A stretch of DNA of 64,000 nt from JBGSTR01 sp963707135 (GCA_963707135.1 CAVPOY010000044.1:124001-188000); one strand, 5' to 3'. Positions 25,798 through 35,682 are shown, counted from the stretch's first letter. Program-made: numbers and translations. The notes: generated from the sequence alone by a model not told the origin.

Positions 25798-26787
25798 ATG
25801 ATCGACATCGACCCGACGCCCTATGCCGACCTCAGCCCGGATCGGGTGCTCGACGCCATCGAGAGTGCCGGGCTCCCGACCGATGGCCGGCAGCTGGCGT
25901 TGAACAGCTACGAGAACCGCGTATACCAGATCGGCATCGACGAGGCGGAGCCGGTAATCGCCAAGTTCTACCGGCCGGGCCGCTGGAGCGACGCGGCGAT
26001 CCTCGAAGAGCACGCGTTCACGCGGCTGCTCGCCGGGCGCGAGATCCCGGCCGTCGCGCCGATGCTGATCCACGGACGTACATTGCACGAGCACGGCGGC
26101 TACCGGTTCTCGCTGAGCCCCCGCCGCGGCGGCCGCACCCCCGAGCTGGATATTCCGGACGTGCTCGAGTGGATCGGCCGCTTCATCGGTCGCATCCACG
26201 CGATCGGCGCGCTCGAGCCCTTCCGCGCGCGCCCGACACTGGACATCCCGAGCTTCGGAACCGCCCCCCGCGACTACCTGCTCGCAAGCGGCTGGATCCC
26301 CGCGGACCTGCTCCCTGCCTACGAAAGCGTCGTCGATCAGGCCCTGACCGGCGTTCATGCCTGTTACGCCCGCGCCGGGTCTATCGTGCTGATTCGCCTC
26401 CATGGCGACTGTCATCGCGGCAACCTGCTTTGGACCGACGCCGGACCCCATTTCGTCGATTTCGACGACGCCCGCATGGGACCGGCGGTGCAAGACCTGT
26501 GGATGCTCCTGTCCGGGGACCGTTCGGAGATGAGCCGGCAGCTCGGGGACGTCCTGGCGGGCTATGAGGACTTCCGGGAGTTCGATCTGCGCGAGCTGCA
26601 TCTGATCGAGGCGCTGCGCACCCTGCGGCTGATCCACTACGCGGCCTGGCTCGCGCGCCGCTGGAAAGATCCCGCCTTTCCGGCGGCCTTTCCCTGGTTC
26701 GGCACCCAGCACTACTGGCAAGACCATATCCTCCACTTGCGCGAGCAGGTTGCGGCGATGGAAGAAGGTCCCCTGTGGATGGCCTGA
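25798..26787 (+). CDS. srkA: Stress response serine/threonine protein kinase SrkA (YihE)
   Basis: A 329-aa aminoglycoside-phosphotransferase-fold kinase of the SrkA/YihE family, which in E. coli protects stressed cells and counters MazF-triggered death. The catalytic loop HGDCHRGN is near residue 202 and the metal-binding DFDD near residue 221. The N-terminal NSYENRVYQIG and the C-terminal YWQDHILHLREQ are family signatures. It starts at ATG 25798 and is followed by a YchJ-like gene on the same strand. Confidence 0.93.
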   Translation: MIDIDPTPYADLSPDRVLDAIESAGLPTDGRQLALNSYENRVYQIGIDEAEPVIAKFYRPGRWSDAAILEEHAFTRLLAGREIPAVAPMLIHGRTLHEHGGYRFSLSPRRGGRTPELDIPDVLEWIGRFIGRIHAIGALEPFRARPTLDIPSFGTAPRDYLLASGWIPADLLPAYESVVDQALTGVHACYARAGSIVLIRLHGDCHRGNLLWTDAGPHFVDFDDARMGPAVQDLWMLLSGDRSEMSRQLGDVLAGYEDFREFDLRELHLIEALRTLRLIHYAAWLARRWKDPAFPAAFPWFGTQHYWQDHILHLREQVAAMEEGPLWMA

Positions 26788-26864
26788 GCCCGGCAGCTTC
26801 GCTTGCCGCGACCGGCCGGCGGGATCGATTGCTGGCCAGGTCCTTTGGCTGAGCTGTAGCGCCC

Positions 26865-27284
26865 ATGCACGTCGATGCCTGCCCCTGCGGCTCCGGCGGC
26901 TTCTATGCCGATTGCTGTGGCCGGTTCATCGACGGCGCCGAGCTTCCGCGAACGGCCGAGGAGCTGATGCGCTCCCGCTATAGCGCCTATGCGCAGGGGG
27001 AGACGGGCTATCTGGTAGCCACCTGGCACCCGACGACGCGGCCCGCCAACTTGGATCTCGCGGAACCCGTGACCTGGCTGGGGCTGCGAATCGTCGCCCG
27101 AGAGGCCGGCGGCGCCGAGGACGCCACTGGCGCGGTGGAGTTCGTCGCCCGTTACAAGATCGGCGGCAGGGCCCACCGGCTCCATGAACGCAGCCGCTTC
27201 AGCCGTCAGGGCGGGCGCTGGGTCTACATCGGCGCCGAACCCTCGCCGCCGGTCAACGACCAGTCGCCCACGGAGGATACCTAA
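26865..27284 (+). CDS. YchJ family (UPF0225) SEC-C motif protein
   Basis: A 139-aa protein starting with a SEC-C zinc motif CPCGSGGFYADCCGRFI, followed by the NTF2-like YchJ core (LMRSRYSAYAQGETGYL, TWHPTTRP) and ending RWVYIGAE. Function is unknown; SEC-C motifs often recruit SecB or chaperone partners. It lies 78 bp after srkA and 6 bp before a hydrolase gene, so the three may be co-transcribed. The C-terminal tail (SPPVNDQSPTEDT) is extra. Confidence 0.9.
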   Translation: MHVDACPCGSGGFYADCCGRFIDGAELPRTAEELMRSRYSAYAQGETGYLVATWHPTTRPANLDLAEPVTWLGLRIVAREAGGAEDATGAVEFVARYKIGGRAHRLHERSRFSRQGGRWVYIGAEPSPPVNDQSPTEDT

Positions 27285-27290
27285 GCCCCA

Positions 27291-28163
27291 ATGCCCGGCG
27301 AGCACCCGCGCATGTCCGCCGTCCTTGCCCTGATCGCGTGGATCGGCGCCGCACTGGTCCTGTTGAACCTGCTGTTCTGGGTCCTGCAGCCGGGGATGGT
27401 CTTCTACCCGACGCGACCGCTGGACGCGACCCCGGCCGACTGGGGTTTGCCCTTCGAGGACCTGTCCCTGACCTCCGCGGACGGCGAGGCCCTGCACGGC
27501 TGGTTCGTCCCGAGCCCCGGCGCGGCGAAAACGCTGCTCTTCCTGCACGGAAACGCCGGCAACGTCAGTCACCGGGGCGCGTCCGTTGAGATCTTCCACC
27601 GGCTGGGGCTAAACGTCCTGATCATCGACTACCGGGGCTACGGTAGGAGCAGCGGCACGCCGAGCGAGGACGGTGTTTATCTGGACGCGCGGGCTGCCTG
27701 GGACTACCTCGTCACGGAGAGGAAGATCGCTCCCCAAGACATCCTTATCTTCGGCCGTTCGCTCGGAGGTGCGATTGCGGTCGACCTGGCCGCGCGGGTG
27801 CCGGCGGGCGGCTTGATCCTGGAGTCGACCTTCAGCTCGGCCGGCGACGTCGCGCGGCACCTCTATCCCCTCTTGTCCCGTCTGGTCAGACTACGGATGC
27901 CGTTCGACTCGGAGCGGAAGATCGGCGGGGTGTCCGCCCCGCTGCTGATGCTGCACAGTCCGCGGGACGAGATCATCCCCTACGCGCTCGGCCGCCGGCT
28001 GTTCGACGCGGCGCCGGAACCGAAGCGGTTCGCGGACCTCATCGGAGGCCACAACGACGGCTTTTTGCTGTCTCAGCCGGCGTACGAGCAGACCCTCGCC
28101 GAGTTTCTGGCGGGGCTGCCCGCACTCCGCGAAAGGCCCCCGAGCACCGGCGACAGCGGATGA
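27291..28163 (+). CDS. Membrane-anchored alpha/beta hydrolase (ABHD13/BEM46-like)
   Basis: About 290 aa. The N-terminal membrane anchor (LALIAWIGAALVLLNLLFWVL) is followed by an alpha/beta hydrolase with the oxyanion segment FLHGNAGNVSHR, the nucleophile elbow GRSLGG, an acid in HSPRDEIIPY and the catalytic His in GGHNDGF. All catalytic residues are present. Related proteins are lysophospholipid or acyl-protein esterases, but the substrate is unknown here. The ATG at 27291 or 27312 (MSAVLALIAW) could be the start; the latter leaves the shorter cytoplasmic tail. Confidence 0.88.
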   Translation: MPGEHPRMSAVLALIAWIGAALVLLNLLFWVLQPGMVFYPTRPLDATPADWGLPFEDLSLTSADGEALHGWFVPSPGAAKTLLFLHGNAGNVSHRGASVEIFHRLGLNVLIIDYRGYGRSSGTPSEDGVYLDARAAWDYLVTERKIAPQDILIFGRSLGGAIAVDLAARVPAGGLILESTFSSAGDVARHLYPLLSRLVRLRMPFDSERKIGGVSAPLLMLHSPRDEIIPYALGRRLFDAAPEPKRFADLIGGHNDGFLLSQPAYEQTLAEFLAGLPALRERPPSTGDSG

Positions 28164-28221
28164 CGATACCCCGCCAAACCGGGTAAAGTTCCGATCCCTT
28201 ATCCTACGAGGAACGACCTCT

Positions 28222-28548
28222 ATGACGGACAGAGACAGGCGCCCCCTTTCGGAAGAAATCAGCGTCGCCGGGGCGGAGCTGGTCGAGAAGGTCAAGGAGC
28301 TGATCCGGGAGGGCAACGTAACCCGGGTGATCGTGCGCCGCCCCACCGGCGAGGCATTGGTCGAGATCCCGCTCACGGCCGGCATCGGGATTGCCGGGCT
28401 GTTGACCCTGATGACCCCGGTGCTCGCCGCGCTCGGGGCCATGGCCGCCCTGATCGCCGACTTCCGGGTGCAGATCGAGCGCGAGCCGAAGCGGTCCGAC
28501 GACGCGATCGCCGAGCTTCCGCGCGACGCCAGCGAGAACGGCGATTGA
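28222..28548 (+). CDS. DUF4342 domain protein
   Basis: A 108-aa protein. EEISVAGAELVEKVKELIREGNVTRVIVRR is the DUF4342 domain (here spelled with the E. coli-like ubiquitin-associated helix), followed by a hydrophobic segment (TAGIGIAGLLTLMTPVLAALGAMAAL) and a charged tail. It is probably a small membrane-associated protein of unknown function. It sits 58 bp after the hydrolase and 12 bp before an unknown gene. Confidence 0.8.
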   Translation: MTDRDRRPLSEEISVAGAELVEKVKELIREGNVTRVIVRRPTGEALVEIPLTAGIGIAGLLTLMTPVLAALGAMAALIADFRVQIEREPKRSDDAIAELPRDASENGD

Positions 28549-28560
28549 CCGGGATCTTCG

Positions 28561-29007
28561 ATGGGCCGGCCCCTGTTGTTCTCGATTGTCGAGTCGCCGG
28601 GTCATCCCAACCTCTCGGCCCTTTACCGGAGGCTCGGCATCGAGGAGATCCGGCTAGCCTCCCAGCGCAAGGCCGTGCAGGCGCTGAAACGCCAGCGACC
28701 GGATATCGTCGTCGCCGAGTTCTTCTACGGCTTCGGCAACAACTACGCCGGCGCGAACCTGGGCAACCTCGATGTCTTCCTCGCCAGCCTGCAGAAGTAC
28801 GCGCCCCACGCACGGGTCATCGTGCTGGTCGCCAAGGACCAGCGCCAACATGTCGACCGGCTCGCCGAGCGGTTCCCGGTTCACGCGGTTCTGGTCCAGC
28901 CGGTGCGGGAGTCGGATGTGGCCGAGGTCATGGCGGCGCTCCATGAGACCAACTTCACCTCCTATCCCCTCACCCCATCCCTCTCCCGTGGGGAGAGGGG
29001 GACATAG
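28561..29007 (+). CDS. Conserved hypothetical protein, receiver-like fold
   Basis: About 148 aa. The pattern of strands and helices (PDIVVAEFFYGFGNNYAGAN, ARVIVLVAKDQRQHVDRL, HAVLVQPVRESDVAEVM) resembles a response-regulator or Rossmann-like fold, but no phosphorylatable Asp arrangement is evident. Function is not recognised. The last 14 residues (YPLTPSLSRGERGT) are encoded by an intergenic palindromic repeat at 28967-29002, so the original C-terminus was probably shorter. Confidence 0.65.
   Translation: MGRPLLFSIVESPGHPNLSALYRRLGIEEIRLASQRKAVQALKRQRPDIVVAEFFYGFGNNYAGANLGNLDVFLASLQKYAPHARVIVLVAKDQRQHVDRLAERFPVHAVLVQPVRESDVAEVMAALHETNFTSYPLTPSLSRGERGT
28967..29002. repeat. CTCACCCC/CTCTCCC palindromic repeat, copy 1
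   Basis: It contains CTCACCCCATCCCTCTCC followed by a spacer and GGGGAGAGGGGG; the CCCTCTCCC and GGGGAGAGGG arms can form a stem. It is a member of a common bacterial intergenic repeat family. It reads into the end of the upstream ORF and is followed by GAGCGCCTTCGGCGC, which also follows copy 3. Confidence 0.6.
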
Positions 29008-29072
29008 AGCGCCTTCGGCGCGCAGATTCAGACCGAATCGATCGATCCACGTCGTCCTATTGAGAAACCCAA

Positions 29073-29297
29073 ATGAAAGAAGTCAAGCAAACCGCCGAGT
29101 ACAGCATCCTGCAGAAGAAGTCCGGCCGCTATGCGGTCAGGGGCAAGGACAAGAAATGGGTCAACGGCGATGAAAAGGCCCAGATCCTGCTCGCGGAGCA
29201 GTTGATCAAGCCCCCGATGTCGAAGGCCCCGGTCGCGGAGCCCGAGCCGGAAGCCGCCGCCGAAGTGGCTGCCGAGGGCGACGCGCCCGCTGCCTGA
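29073..29297 (+). CDS. Small conserved hypothetical protein
   Basis: A 74-aa protein. The N-terminal 45 residues (SILQKKSGRYAVRGKDKKW, VNGDEKAQILLAEQLIK) look like a compact beta-rich domain. The C-terminus is an acidic Ala/Glu/Pro-rich tail. The domain resembles short proteins I have seen in other gammaproteobacteria, without an assigned function. It is bracketed by two oppositely oriented copies of the CTCACCC repeat. Confidence 0.6.
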   Translation: MKEVKQTAEYSILQKKSGRYAVRGKDKKWVNGDEKAQILLAEQLIKPPMSKAPVAEPEPEAAAEVAAEGDAPAA

Positions 29298-29392
29298 AGG
29301 CGAAACTGGCGCACTCGGCACTGGGCCCTGGTGCTCGACCCACGCGCGCAGGCCTCCAACGGCACCCACCCCCCAGCCTCGCTCCGATTCCA

Positions 29393-29426
29393 CCCTCTCC
29401 CCGCGGGAGAGGGACCGGGTGAGGGG
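29393..29426. repeat. CTCACCC palindromic repeat, copy 2 (opposite orientation)
   Basis: CCCTCTCCCCGCGGGAGAGGG followed by ACCGGGTGAGGGG. Its reverse complement matches the layout of copies 1 and 3. It ends 3 bp before the hrpB start. Confidence 0.6.
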
Positions 29427-29428
29427 CG

Positions 29429-31954
29429 ATGCTGACCTTGCTGCGAGACTCGACGCCGCTCCCGGTGGACGCGGTGCTCCCGTCGCTGCGAGCGGCGCTC
29501 GCGACCGGCCACGCCGTGCTCACGGCGCCGCCGGGCTCTGGCAAGACCACGCGGGTCCCGCCGCTGCTGCTCGACGAGCCCTGGCTCGCGGGCGGTACGA
29601 TCCTGATGCTCGAGCCGCGGCGACCGGCCGCCCGGATGGCGGCCGCCCGAATGGCCGACCTGCTCGGCGAGGCAGTCGGCGAGCGCGTCGGCTATCAGGT
29701 CCGCTTCGAGCGCCGGATCGGGCCAAGGACCCGGATCCAGGTGCTGACCGAGGGCATCCTGACCCGCCGGCTCCAGGGCGACCCCGGGCTCGATGGGGTC
29801 GGGCTCCTGATCTTCGACGAGTTTCATGAGCGCAGCCTGCAGGCCGATCTCGGGCTTGCGCTCGCGCTTGACGTCGCCGGCAGCCTGCGCCCGGACCTGC
29901 GGATCCTGATCATGTCGGCGACGCTCGATGCCGCGGCGGCGGCCGCGCTGCTGGGCGATGCTCCGGTGATCGAGGCCGAGGGCCGCCCCTACCCGGTGGA
30001 CATCCGTTACGCGGAGACCGCTCGGTCGCGCGAACCGGCCGCCGACACGGCGCGCGCGGTGCGCCAGGCACTCGCGGAGCGAGACGGCGACCTGCTGGTG
30101 TTCCTGCCCGGTGCCGGCGAGATCGAGCGGGTCCGCCGGATGCTGGCCGCGGGGCTTGCGGACGCGATCGAGATCCTGCCGCTGCACGGGTCCATGAGCC
30201 TCGCCGATCAGCAGCGGGCGCTCCTGCCGAGCCCCGGCGGTCCGCGTCGCGTCATTCTCGCCACCGACATCGCCGAGACCAGCCTGACCATCGAGGGCGT
30301 GACGACCGTCATCGACTCCGGGCTCGCGCGTAAGCCCCGGTTCGACCCGGGGTCGGGCCTGACCCGGCTGATCACCGAGCAGGTCCCGCTCGCCTCGGCG
30401 GACCAGCGAGCCGGCCGCGCGGGGCGGCTCGGTCCCGGCAGCTGTTACCGGCTCTGGACGCGCGGACAGGAGGTCGGCCGTCCGGCACACCGCAGGCCGG
30501 AGATACTGGAGGCGGATCTGGCCCCGCTGGTGCTCGAGCTTCGGCTTTGGGGGATCGGCGAGCCGAATGCCTTGACTTGGCTGGACCCGCCGCCGGCGGC
30601 GAGCTGGGATCAGGCCGTGCGCCTGCTGGAGTCCTTGGGCGCGCTGGACTCGAATGGCGCGCTCACCGAGGTGGGCCGCCGGATCGCGGAGCTGCCGGTC
30701 CACCCGCGGCTCGGTCGAATGCTGGTTGCGGGCCAATTGACCGGTGCCGCTGGGCTGGCTGCGGACCTGGCGGCGCTCTTGTCCGAGCGCGACGGCTGGT
30801 CCGGGGGCCCGGACGAGCCGCGGCCTGCCGATCTGGGGCTGCGCCTCGCCGCGCTGGAGGCGTTGCGGCGGGGCCAGCCCGTCGCGCCCTTCCACCGCCA
30901 TCGGCTGGCCGCGGTGGATCGCCTGAGCACGCGGCTGGAGCCCGTTCGCGGCAGGGATCGGGGGTCGGTCGAGCCGGGCGCGCTGCTCGCCGCCGCCTAC
31001 CCCGACCGGATCGCCCGGCGCCGCGGCGGCCGCGACCGGCGCTACCTGCTGAGCGGCGGCGCCGGCGCGGAGCTGCCGCTGGACGATGCGCTCGCGGTCC
31101 ACGACTACCTGGTCGCCGCGGATCTGGACGCCCGCGGCAGCGATGCCCGCATCCGGCTCGCGCTGCCGGTCAGCGAGCCGGCACTGCGCGAGGCGCTGGC
31201 GGGGCGGATCATCGGCGTCGAGTCGCTGACCTGGGACCCCGAGCTGGAGGCCGTGACCGCCCGCCGGGAGACCCGCCTCGGCGCCCTGGTGCTCGACAGC
31301 CGGCCCCTGCCCGTCTGCCCGTCCGAGGAGGTCACCGGGCTGTTACTGGATCAGATCGAGGATCAGGCCGAACGCGCCTTCGACAAGGCGTTGAGCTGGA
31401 TCGCGGCGGCCCGGCAGCTTCAGGCGCGCGTCCTTCTGCTGCGGGGGTTGGAGCCGGAGGCCGGCTGGCCGGACCTGTCGGACGCCGCCCTGCGCAAGGA
31501 CATCCGCCACTGGCTGGCACCCTGGCTTGCGGGCAAGCGCGGTCTCGCCGACGTGCGCGCCCTGCGCGTGGCCGACCTGCTGCGCGGGATGCTCGACTGG
31601 GGCCAGCGCCAGCGGCTCGACCTGATGGCCCCCGAGTCGCTCGCCACGCCGGCCGGCAACCGCCGGACGCTCGACTACAGCCTCGGGCCGGAGCCGGTGC
31701 TCGCCGCCCCGCTGCAGGAGCTCTTCGGCGCGCCCGAGACGCCGCGGGTCTGCGACGGCCGGGTCCCGGTCCTGCTGCACCTGCTCTCGCCCGCCGGGCG
31801 CCCGGTGCAGGTCACCCGGGACCTCGCGGGATTCTGGGAGCGCGGCTACGCGGAGGTCCGCAAGGAGCTCCGCGGCCGCTACCCGAAGCACCACTGGCCC
31901 GAGGACCCCAGGACCGCCGCTCCGGTGGCGGGGGGCATGTGCCGGCGACGATAG
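29429..31954 (+). CDS. hrpB: ATP-dependent helicase HrpB
   Basis: An 841-aa DEAH/RHA-type RNA helicase. Motif I APPGSGKTT (Lys39), DEFH at residues 130-133, SAT motif III, ATDIAETSLTIEGV and QRAGRAGRLGPGSCYRLW are all present, followed by the helicase-associated domain and the HrpB C-terminal domain ending RYPKHHWPEDP. It is full length for the family. The biological role of HrpB is poorly defined in most bacteria. It starts at ATG 29429 just after a repeat, and converges with pgpA. Confidence 0.95.
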   Translation: MLTLLRDSTPLPVDAVLPSLRAALATGHAVLTAPPGSGKTTRVPPLLLDEPWLAGGTILMLEPRRPAARMAAARMADLLGEAVGERVGYQVRFERRIGPRTRIQVLTEGILTRRLQGDPGLDGVGLLIFDEFHERSLQADLGLALALDVAGSLRPDLRILIMSATLDAAAAAALLGDAPVIEAEGRPYPVDIRYAETARSREPAADTARAVRQALAERDGDLLVFLPGAGEIERVRRMLAAGLADAIEILPLHGSMSLADQQRALLPSPGGPRRVILATDIAETSLTIEGVTTVIDSGLARKPRFDPGSGLTRLITEQVPLASADQRAGRAGRLGPGSCYRLWTRGQEVGRPAHRRPEILEADLAPLVLELRLWGIGEPNALTWLDPPPAASWDQAVRLLESLGALDSNGALTEVGRRIAELPVHPRLGRMLVAGQLTGAAGLAADLAALLSERDGWSGGPDEPRPADLGLRLAALEALRRGQPVAPFHRHRLAAVDRLSTRLEPVRGRDRGSVEPGALLAAAYPDRIARRRGGRDRRYLLSGGAGAELPLDDALAVHDYLVAADLDARGSDARIRLALPVSEPALREALAGRIIGVESLTWDPELEAVTARRETRLGALVLDSRPLPVCPSEEVTGLLLDQIEDQAERAFDKALSWIAAARQLQARVLLLRGLEPEAGWPDLSDAALRKDIRHWLAPWLAGKRGLADVRALRVADLLRGMLDWGQRQRLDLMAPESLATPAGNRRTLDYSLGPEPVLAAPLQELFGAPETPRVCDGRVPVLLHLLSPAGRPVQVTRDLAGFWERGYAEVRKELRGRYPKHHWPEDPRTAAPVAGGMCRRR

Positions 31955-31991
31955 AGCACTTGCGCAACGGGGCGTTTCCCGCCGCTTGGCC

Positions 31992-32030
31992 CTTTGTGGG
32001 GATCACCTTGGCTACCTTCAGCCCACAAAG
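31992..32030. terminator. Inverted repeat between convergent hrpB and pgpA
   Basis: Perfect 9-bp arms CTTTGTGGG (31992-32000) and CCCACAAAG (32022-32030) with a 21-base spacer. The repeat spans the pgpA stop codon between two convergent genes, so it may serve as a bidirectional terminator. The loop is long and there is no T-run, so this is uncertain. Confidence 0.3.
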
Positions 32031-32488
32031 CTCGCCACGATGACCAGAGAGAGCCAGGACATCGCGCCCGCGAGCAGGTCGTCGAGCATGATCCCGAGCC
32101 CGCCGGGTACGCGCCGGTCCAGCCAGCCGATCGGCCAGGGCTTCCAGATGTCGAACAGCCGGAAGGCCGCGAACCCGGCCAGGATCCAGACCCAGCCGGC
32201 CGGCGCGGCCGTCATGGTCAGCAGGAAGCCGACGATCTCGTCCCAGACGATCGCCGACGGGTCCTTTGCCCCGATCTCGTCGGCGGTGCGGCCGCAGGCC
32301 CAGACGCCGAGCAGGAACAAGGCCCCGACCACACCCAGGTAGACCGTAACCGGCAGGTCGCTCAAGACCAGGTAGATCGGGACCGCGGCGAGCGTTCCGG
32401 CCGTACCCGGCGCGCGCGGCGCGAGTCCAGCGCCGAACCCGAAGGCGATCCAGTGATGTAGCCGGCGGCGGTCGAAACCCCTGGCCAT
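32018..32488 (-). CDS. pgpA: Phosphatidylglycerophosphatase A
   Basis: A 156-aa membrane enzyme that dephosphorylates phosphatidylglycerol phosphate. Visible family motifs are FGFGAGLAPRAPGTAGTLAA, the acidic WDEIVGF and the segment FRLFDIWKPWPIGWLD, with RRVPGGLGIMLDDLLAG, all typical of PgpA. Four hydrophobic segments are seen. ATG 32488 follows the thiL stop by 1 bp, so it is the last gene of the rib-nusB-thiL operon. Confidence 0.95.
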   Translation of the reverse strand: MARGFDRRRLHHWIAFGFGAGLAPRAPGTAGTLAAVPIYLVLSDLPVTVYLGVVGALFLLGVWACGRTADEIGAKDPSAIVWDEIVGFLLTMTAAPAGWVWILAGFAAFRLFDIWKPWPIGWLDRRVPGGLGIMLDDLLAGAMSWLSLVIVASFVG

Positions 32489-32489
32489 T

Positions 32490-33475
32490 TCAGGTCGACT
32501 CTGGACCCGGGCCCGGCCGCCGTCCGGGAAAGTGGTCGTAGCCGGTCGCCGCGAGCGCGATGGGTGCGCCGTTGGCTCCGCGGCAGACCAGCCTCGCGCC
32601 GGCGACGATCCGGCCCACCTCCGTTACCGGACAGCCGGTCTGCCGAGCCAGCGCCGGCAGCTCGCCGGCAAGCGCCGCTGGCACGCAGAAGCAGAGCTCG
32701 TAGTCGTCGCCCGAGGCGAGCGGCAGTGACCAGTCGCCGTCAGGCTCGATCGCGCCGACCGGACCGCCGCCGACAGGGGCAGCGCCGTCAGATCGATCTC
32801 GGCGCCGACACCGCTCGCCGCGAGGATATGCCCGAGGTCGGCCGCCAGACCGTCCGAGACGTCGATCATCGCGGAGGCGACCCCACGCAGCGCGAGCCCC
32901 AGCGCGACCCGGGGCGTCGGGCGTTCGAGCCGCGCCCGCGCAACCGGGTCGACGGGCTCGCCCGATAGGATCCGGCGCAGCGCGAGCCCGGCGTCGCCGA
33001 GCGTGCCGCTGACGTACACCCGGTCCCCCGGCGCAGCGCCGGAGCGGCGGATCGCCCGGCCCGCCGGCACCAGTCCGTGCACCTGAACCGTCACGCTCAA
33101 GGGCCCGCGAGTGGTGTCGCCGCCCACCAGGCTTACGCCATGGGCCCCGGCCAGCGCCGCGAAGCCCCGGCTGAAGGCGGCGATCCATCCGGGGTCGTGA
33201 TCCGGCAGGGTCAGGGCCAGCGTGGCCCAGGCCGGCTCCGCCCCCATCGCCGCCAGGTCGCTCAGGCCCACGGCCAGGGACTTGTGGCCCAGCGACTCCG
33301 GGTCGCAGTCGGGGAGGAAATGGGTCCCGGCGGCCAGGGTGTCGATGCTGATCGCGAGCTGCTGGCCGGCGGGCACTTCGAGCAGGGCGCAGTCGTCGCC
33401 GACGCCGAGGTCCACGTCGGTGCGCCGGGCACCGACGTCGGTGAAATAGTCGCGGATCAGGTCGAACTCGGACAC
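32490..33475 (-). pseudogene. thiL: Thiamine-monophosphate kinase ThiL, frameshifted
   Basis: ThiL phosphorylates thiamine monophosphate to the diphosphate. From GTG 33475 the frame reads FDLIRDYFTDVG, GVGDDCALLEVP, LAVGLSDLAAMGAEP, VGGDTTRGPLS and DVSDGLAADLGHIL, all standard ThiL, up to EIDLTALPLSAAVR. The last third (WSLPLASGDDYELCF to the C-terminus at 32490) is in another frame, so a one-base indel lies at about 32750-32770 in a GC-only stretch. Since thiL is normally essential and everything else is conserved, a sequencing error is quite possible. Confidence 0.85.
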
Positions 33476-33499
33476 GCGGGTCCCCGACGGCGCGATGCC

Positions 33500-33991
33500 T
33501 CAGTCATCGGCCGCCGAGGCGGCGGCATGGTGCCGAGCCACCTTGTCGAGCACGCCGTTGACGTAGCGATGCCCCTCGTGGGCGCCGAGCAGCTTGGTCA
33601 GCTCGATGGCCTCGTTGATGGCCACCCGGGCCGGGACGCTCGCCGAGTACAGGATCTCGTAGGCCCCCAGCCTCAGGATCGCCAGCTCCACCGGGTCGAC
33701 CTGGGTCAGCGGCCGGTCGAGGACCCGATCGAGCGCCGCGTCGATCTCGGTCGAGCGCGCGGGCACGCCCTTCATCAGATCGTCGAACAGCTCGAGGTCG
33801 TACTTGAAGCGCAGGCTGGGGTTGGGCGGGGCATCGTCGTCGGCGCCGCCGAGCGAGCCGGCGAGGGCATCCAGCCACTCGGGGTCGTCCAGCAGGTGCT
33901 GCCGGATGATGGCGGGGTCCTCCCCGGTCAGCTGCCACTGATAGAGGGCCAGCGCGGCGTAGCGGCGCGCCTGGCTACGGGGGCTCACCAC
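33500..33991 (-). CDS. nusB: Transcription antitermination protein NusB
   Basis: A 163-aa RNA-binding protein of rRNA antitermination, partner of NusE (S10). The family pattern is present: SQARRYAALALYQWQLTG, VDPVELAILRLGAYEILY, VPARVAINEAIELTK and YVNGVLDKVAR. It starts with GTG at 33991, directly after ribH (1-bp gap), as in other gammaproteobacteria. An insertion around residues 45-60 (LGGADDDAPPNPS) makes it slightly longer than usual. Confidence 0.95.
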   Translation of the reverse strand: MVSPRSQARRYAALALYQWQLTGEDPAIIRQHLLDDPEWLDALAGSLGGADDDAPPNPSLRFKYDLELFDDLMKGVPARSTEIDAALDRVLDRPLTQVDPVELAILRLGAYEILYSASVPARVAINEAIELTKLLGAHEGHRYVNGVLDKVARHHAAASAADD

Positions 33992-33992
33992 G

Positions 33993-34463
33993 TCAAGCGA
34001 GCTGCCGCAGCAGGTCGGCCATTTCGATCGCGGACATGGCCGCCTCGGCGCCCTTGTTGCCGGCCTTGGTGCCGGAACGTTCGATCGCCTGCTCGATGGT
34101 ATCGACGGTCAGCACGCCGAACGCGACCGGAATGCCGTACTTGAGGCTCACCTGGGACATGCCCTTGACGCATTCGCCGGCGACATACTCGAAATGGGGC
34201 GTGCCGCCGCGGATCACGGCGCCCAGCGCGATGATGGCGTCGTAGCCGCCGTTGACGGCCACCCGCTCTATGGCGACCGGCATCTCGAAGGCGCCGGGCA
34301 CACGCACGATGGTCAGGTTCGCGTCCTCGGCGCCGTGACGCCTCAGGGTGTCGATCGCGCCCTTCTCCAGGCTCTCCACGACGAAGCTGTTCCAGCGGGA
34401 CACCACCAGACAGAAACGGGCATTGTCGGCGCGCAGCGCGCCCTCGACGGTCTTGATGCTCAT
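33993..34463 (-). CDS. ribH: 6,7-dimethyl-8-ribityllumazine synthase
   Basis: A 156-aa lumazine synthase that condenses the RibA/D-derived pyrimidine with the RibB-derived butanone phosphate. Family features are RFNxFV-type WNSFVVESLEKGAIDTL, VRVPGAFEMPVAIE, IALGAVIRGGTPHFEYV and AFGVLTVDTIEQA. The length is normal. It lies between ribBA (100 bp upstream, AT-rich) and nusB. Confidence 0.96.
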   Translation of the reverse strand: MSIKTVEGALRADNARFCLVVSRWNSFVVESLEKGAIDTLRRHGAEDANLTIVRVPGAFEMPVAIERVAVNGGYDAIIALGAVIRGGTPHFEYVAGECVKGMSQVSLKYGIPVAFGVLTVDTIEQAIERSGTKAGNKGAEAAMSAIEMADLLRQLA

Positions 34464-34500
34464 GGTCGGTGTCTCCCGATAATGGGTATGCGTTCAAGCA

Positions 34501-34531
34501 CAGTTAATCATTAATTATCAGTTACTAACTG
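34501..34531. promoter_or_regulatory. AT-rich region with palindrome upstream of ribH
   Basis: The 100-bp ribBA-ribH gap is unusually AT-rich for this chromosome. It holds a perfect 6-1-6 palindrome CAGTTACTAACTG (34519-34531), with another CAGTTA at 34501. It may be an internal promoter or operator for ribH-nusB-thiL-pgpA. No FMN riboswitch was recognised here. Confidence 0.3.
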
Positions 34532-34563
34532 CACGTTTCTAAGAATATTCACTGGCCCGGAAG

Positions 34564-35682
<1,119 letters not shown>

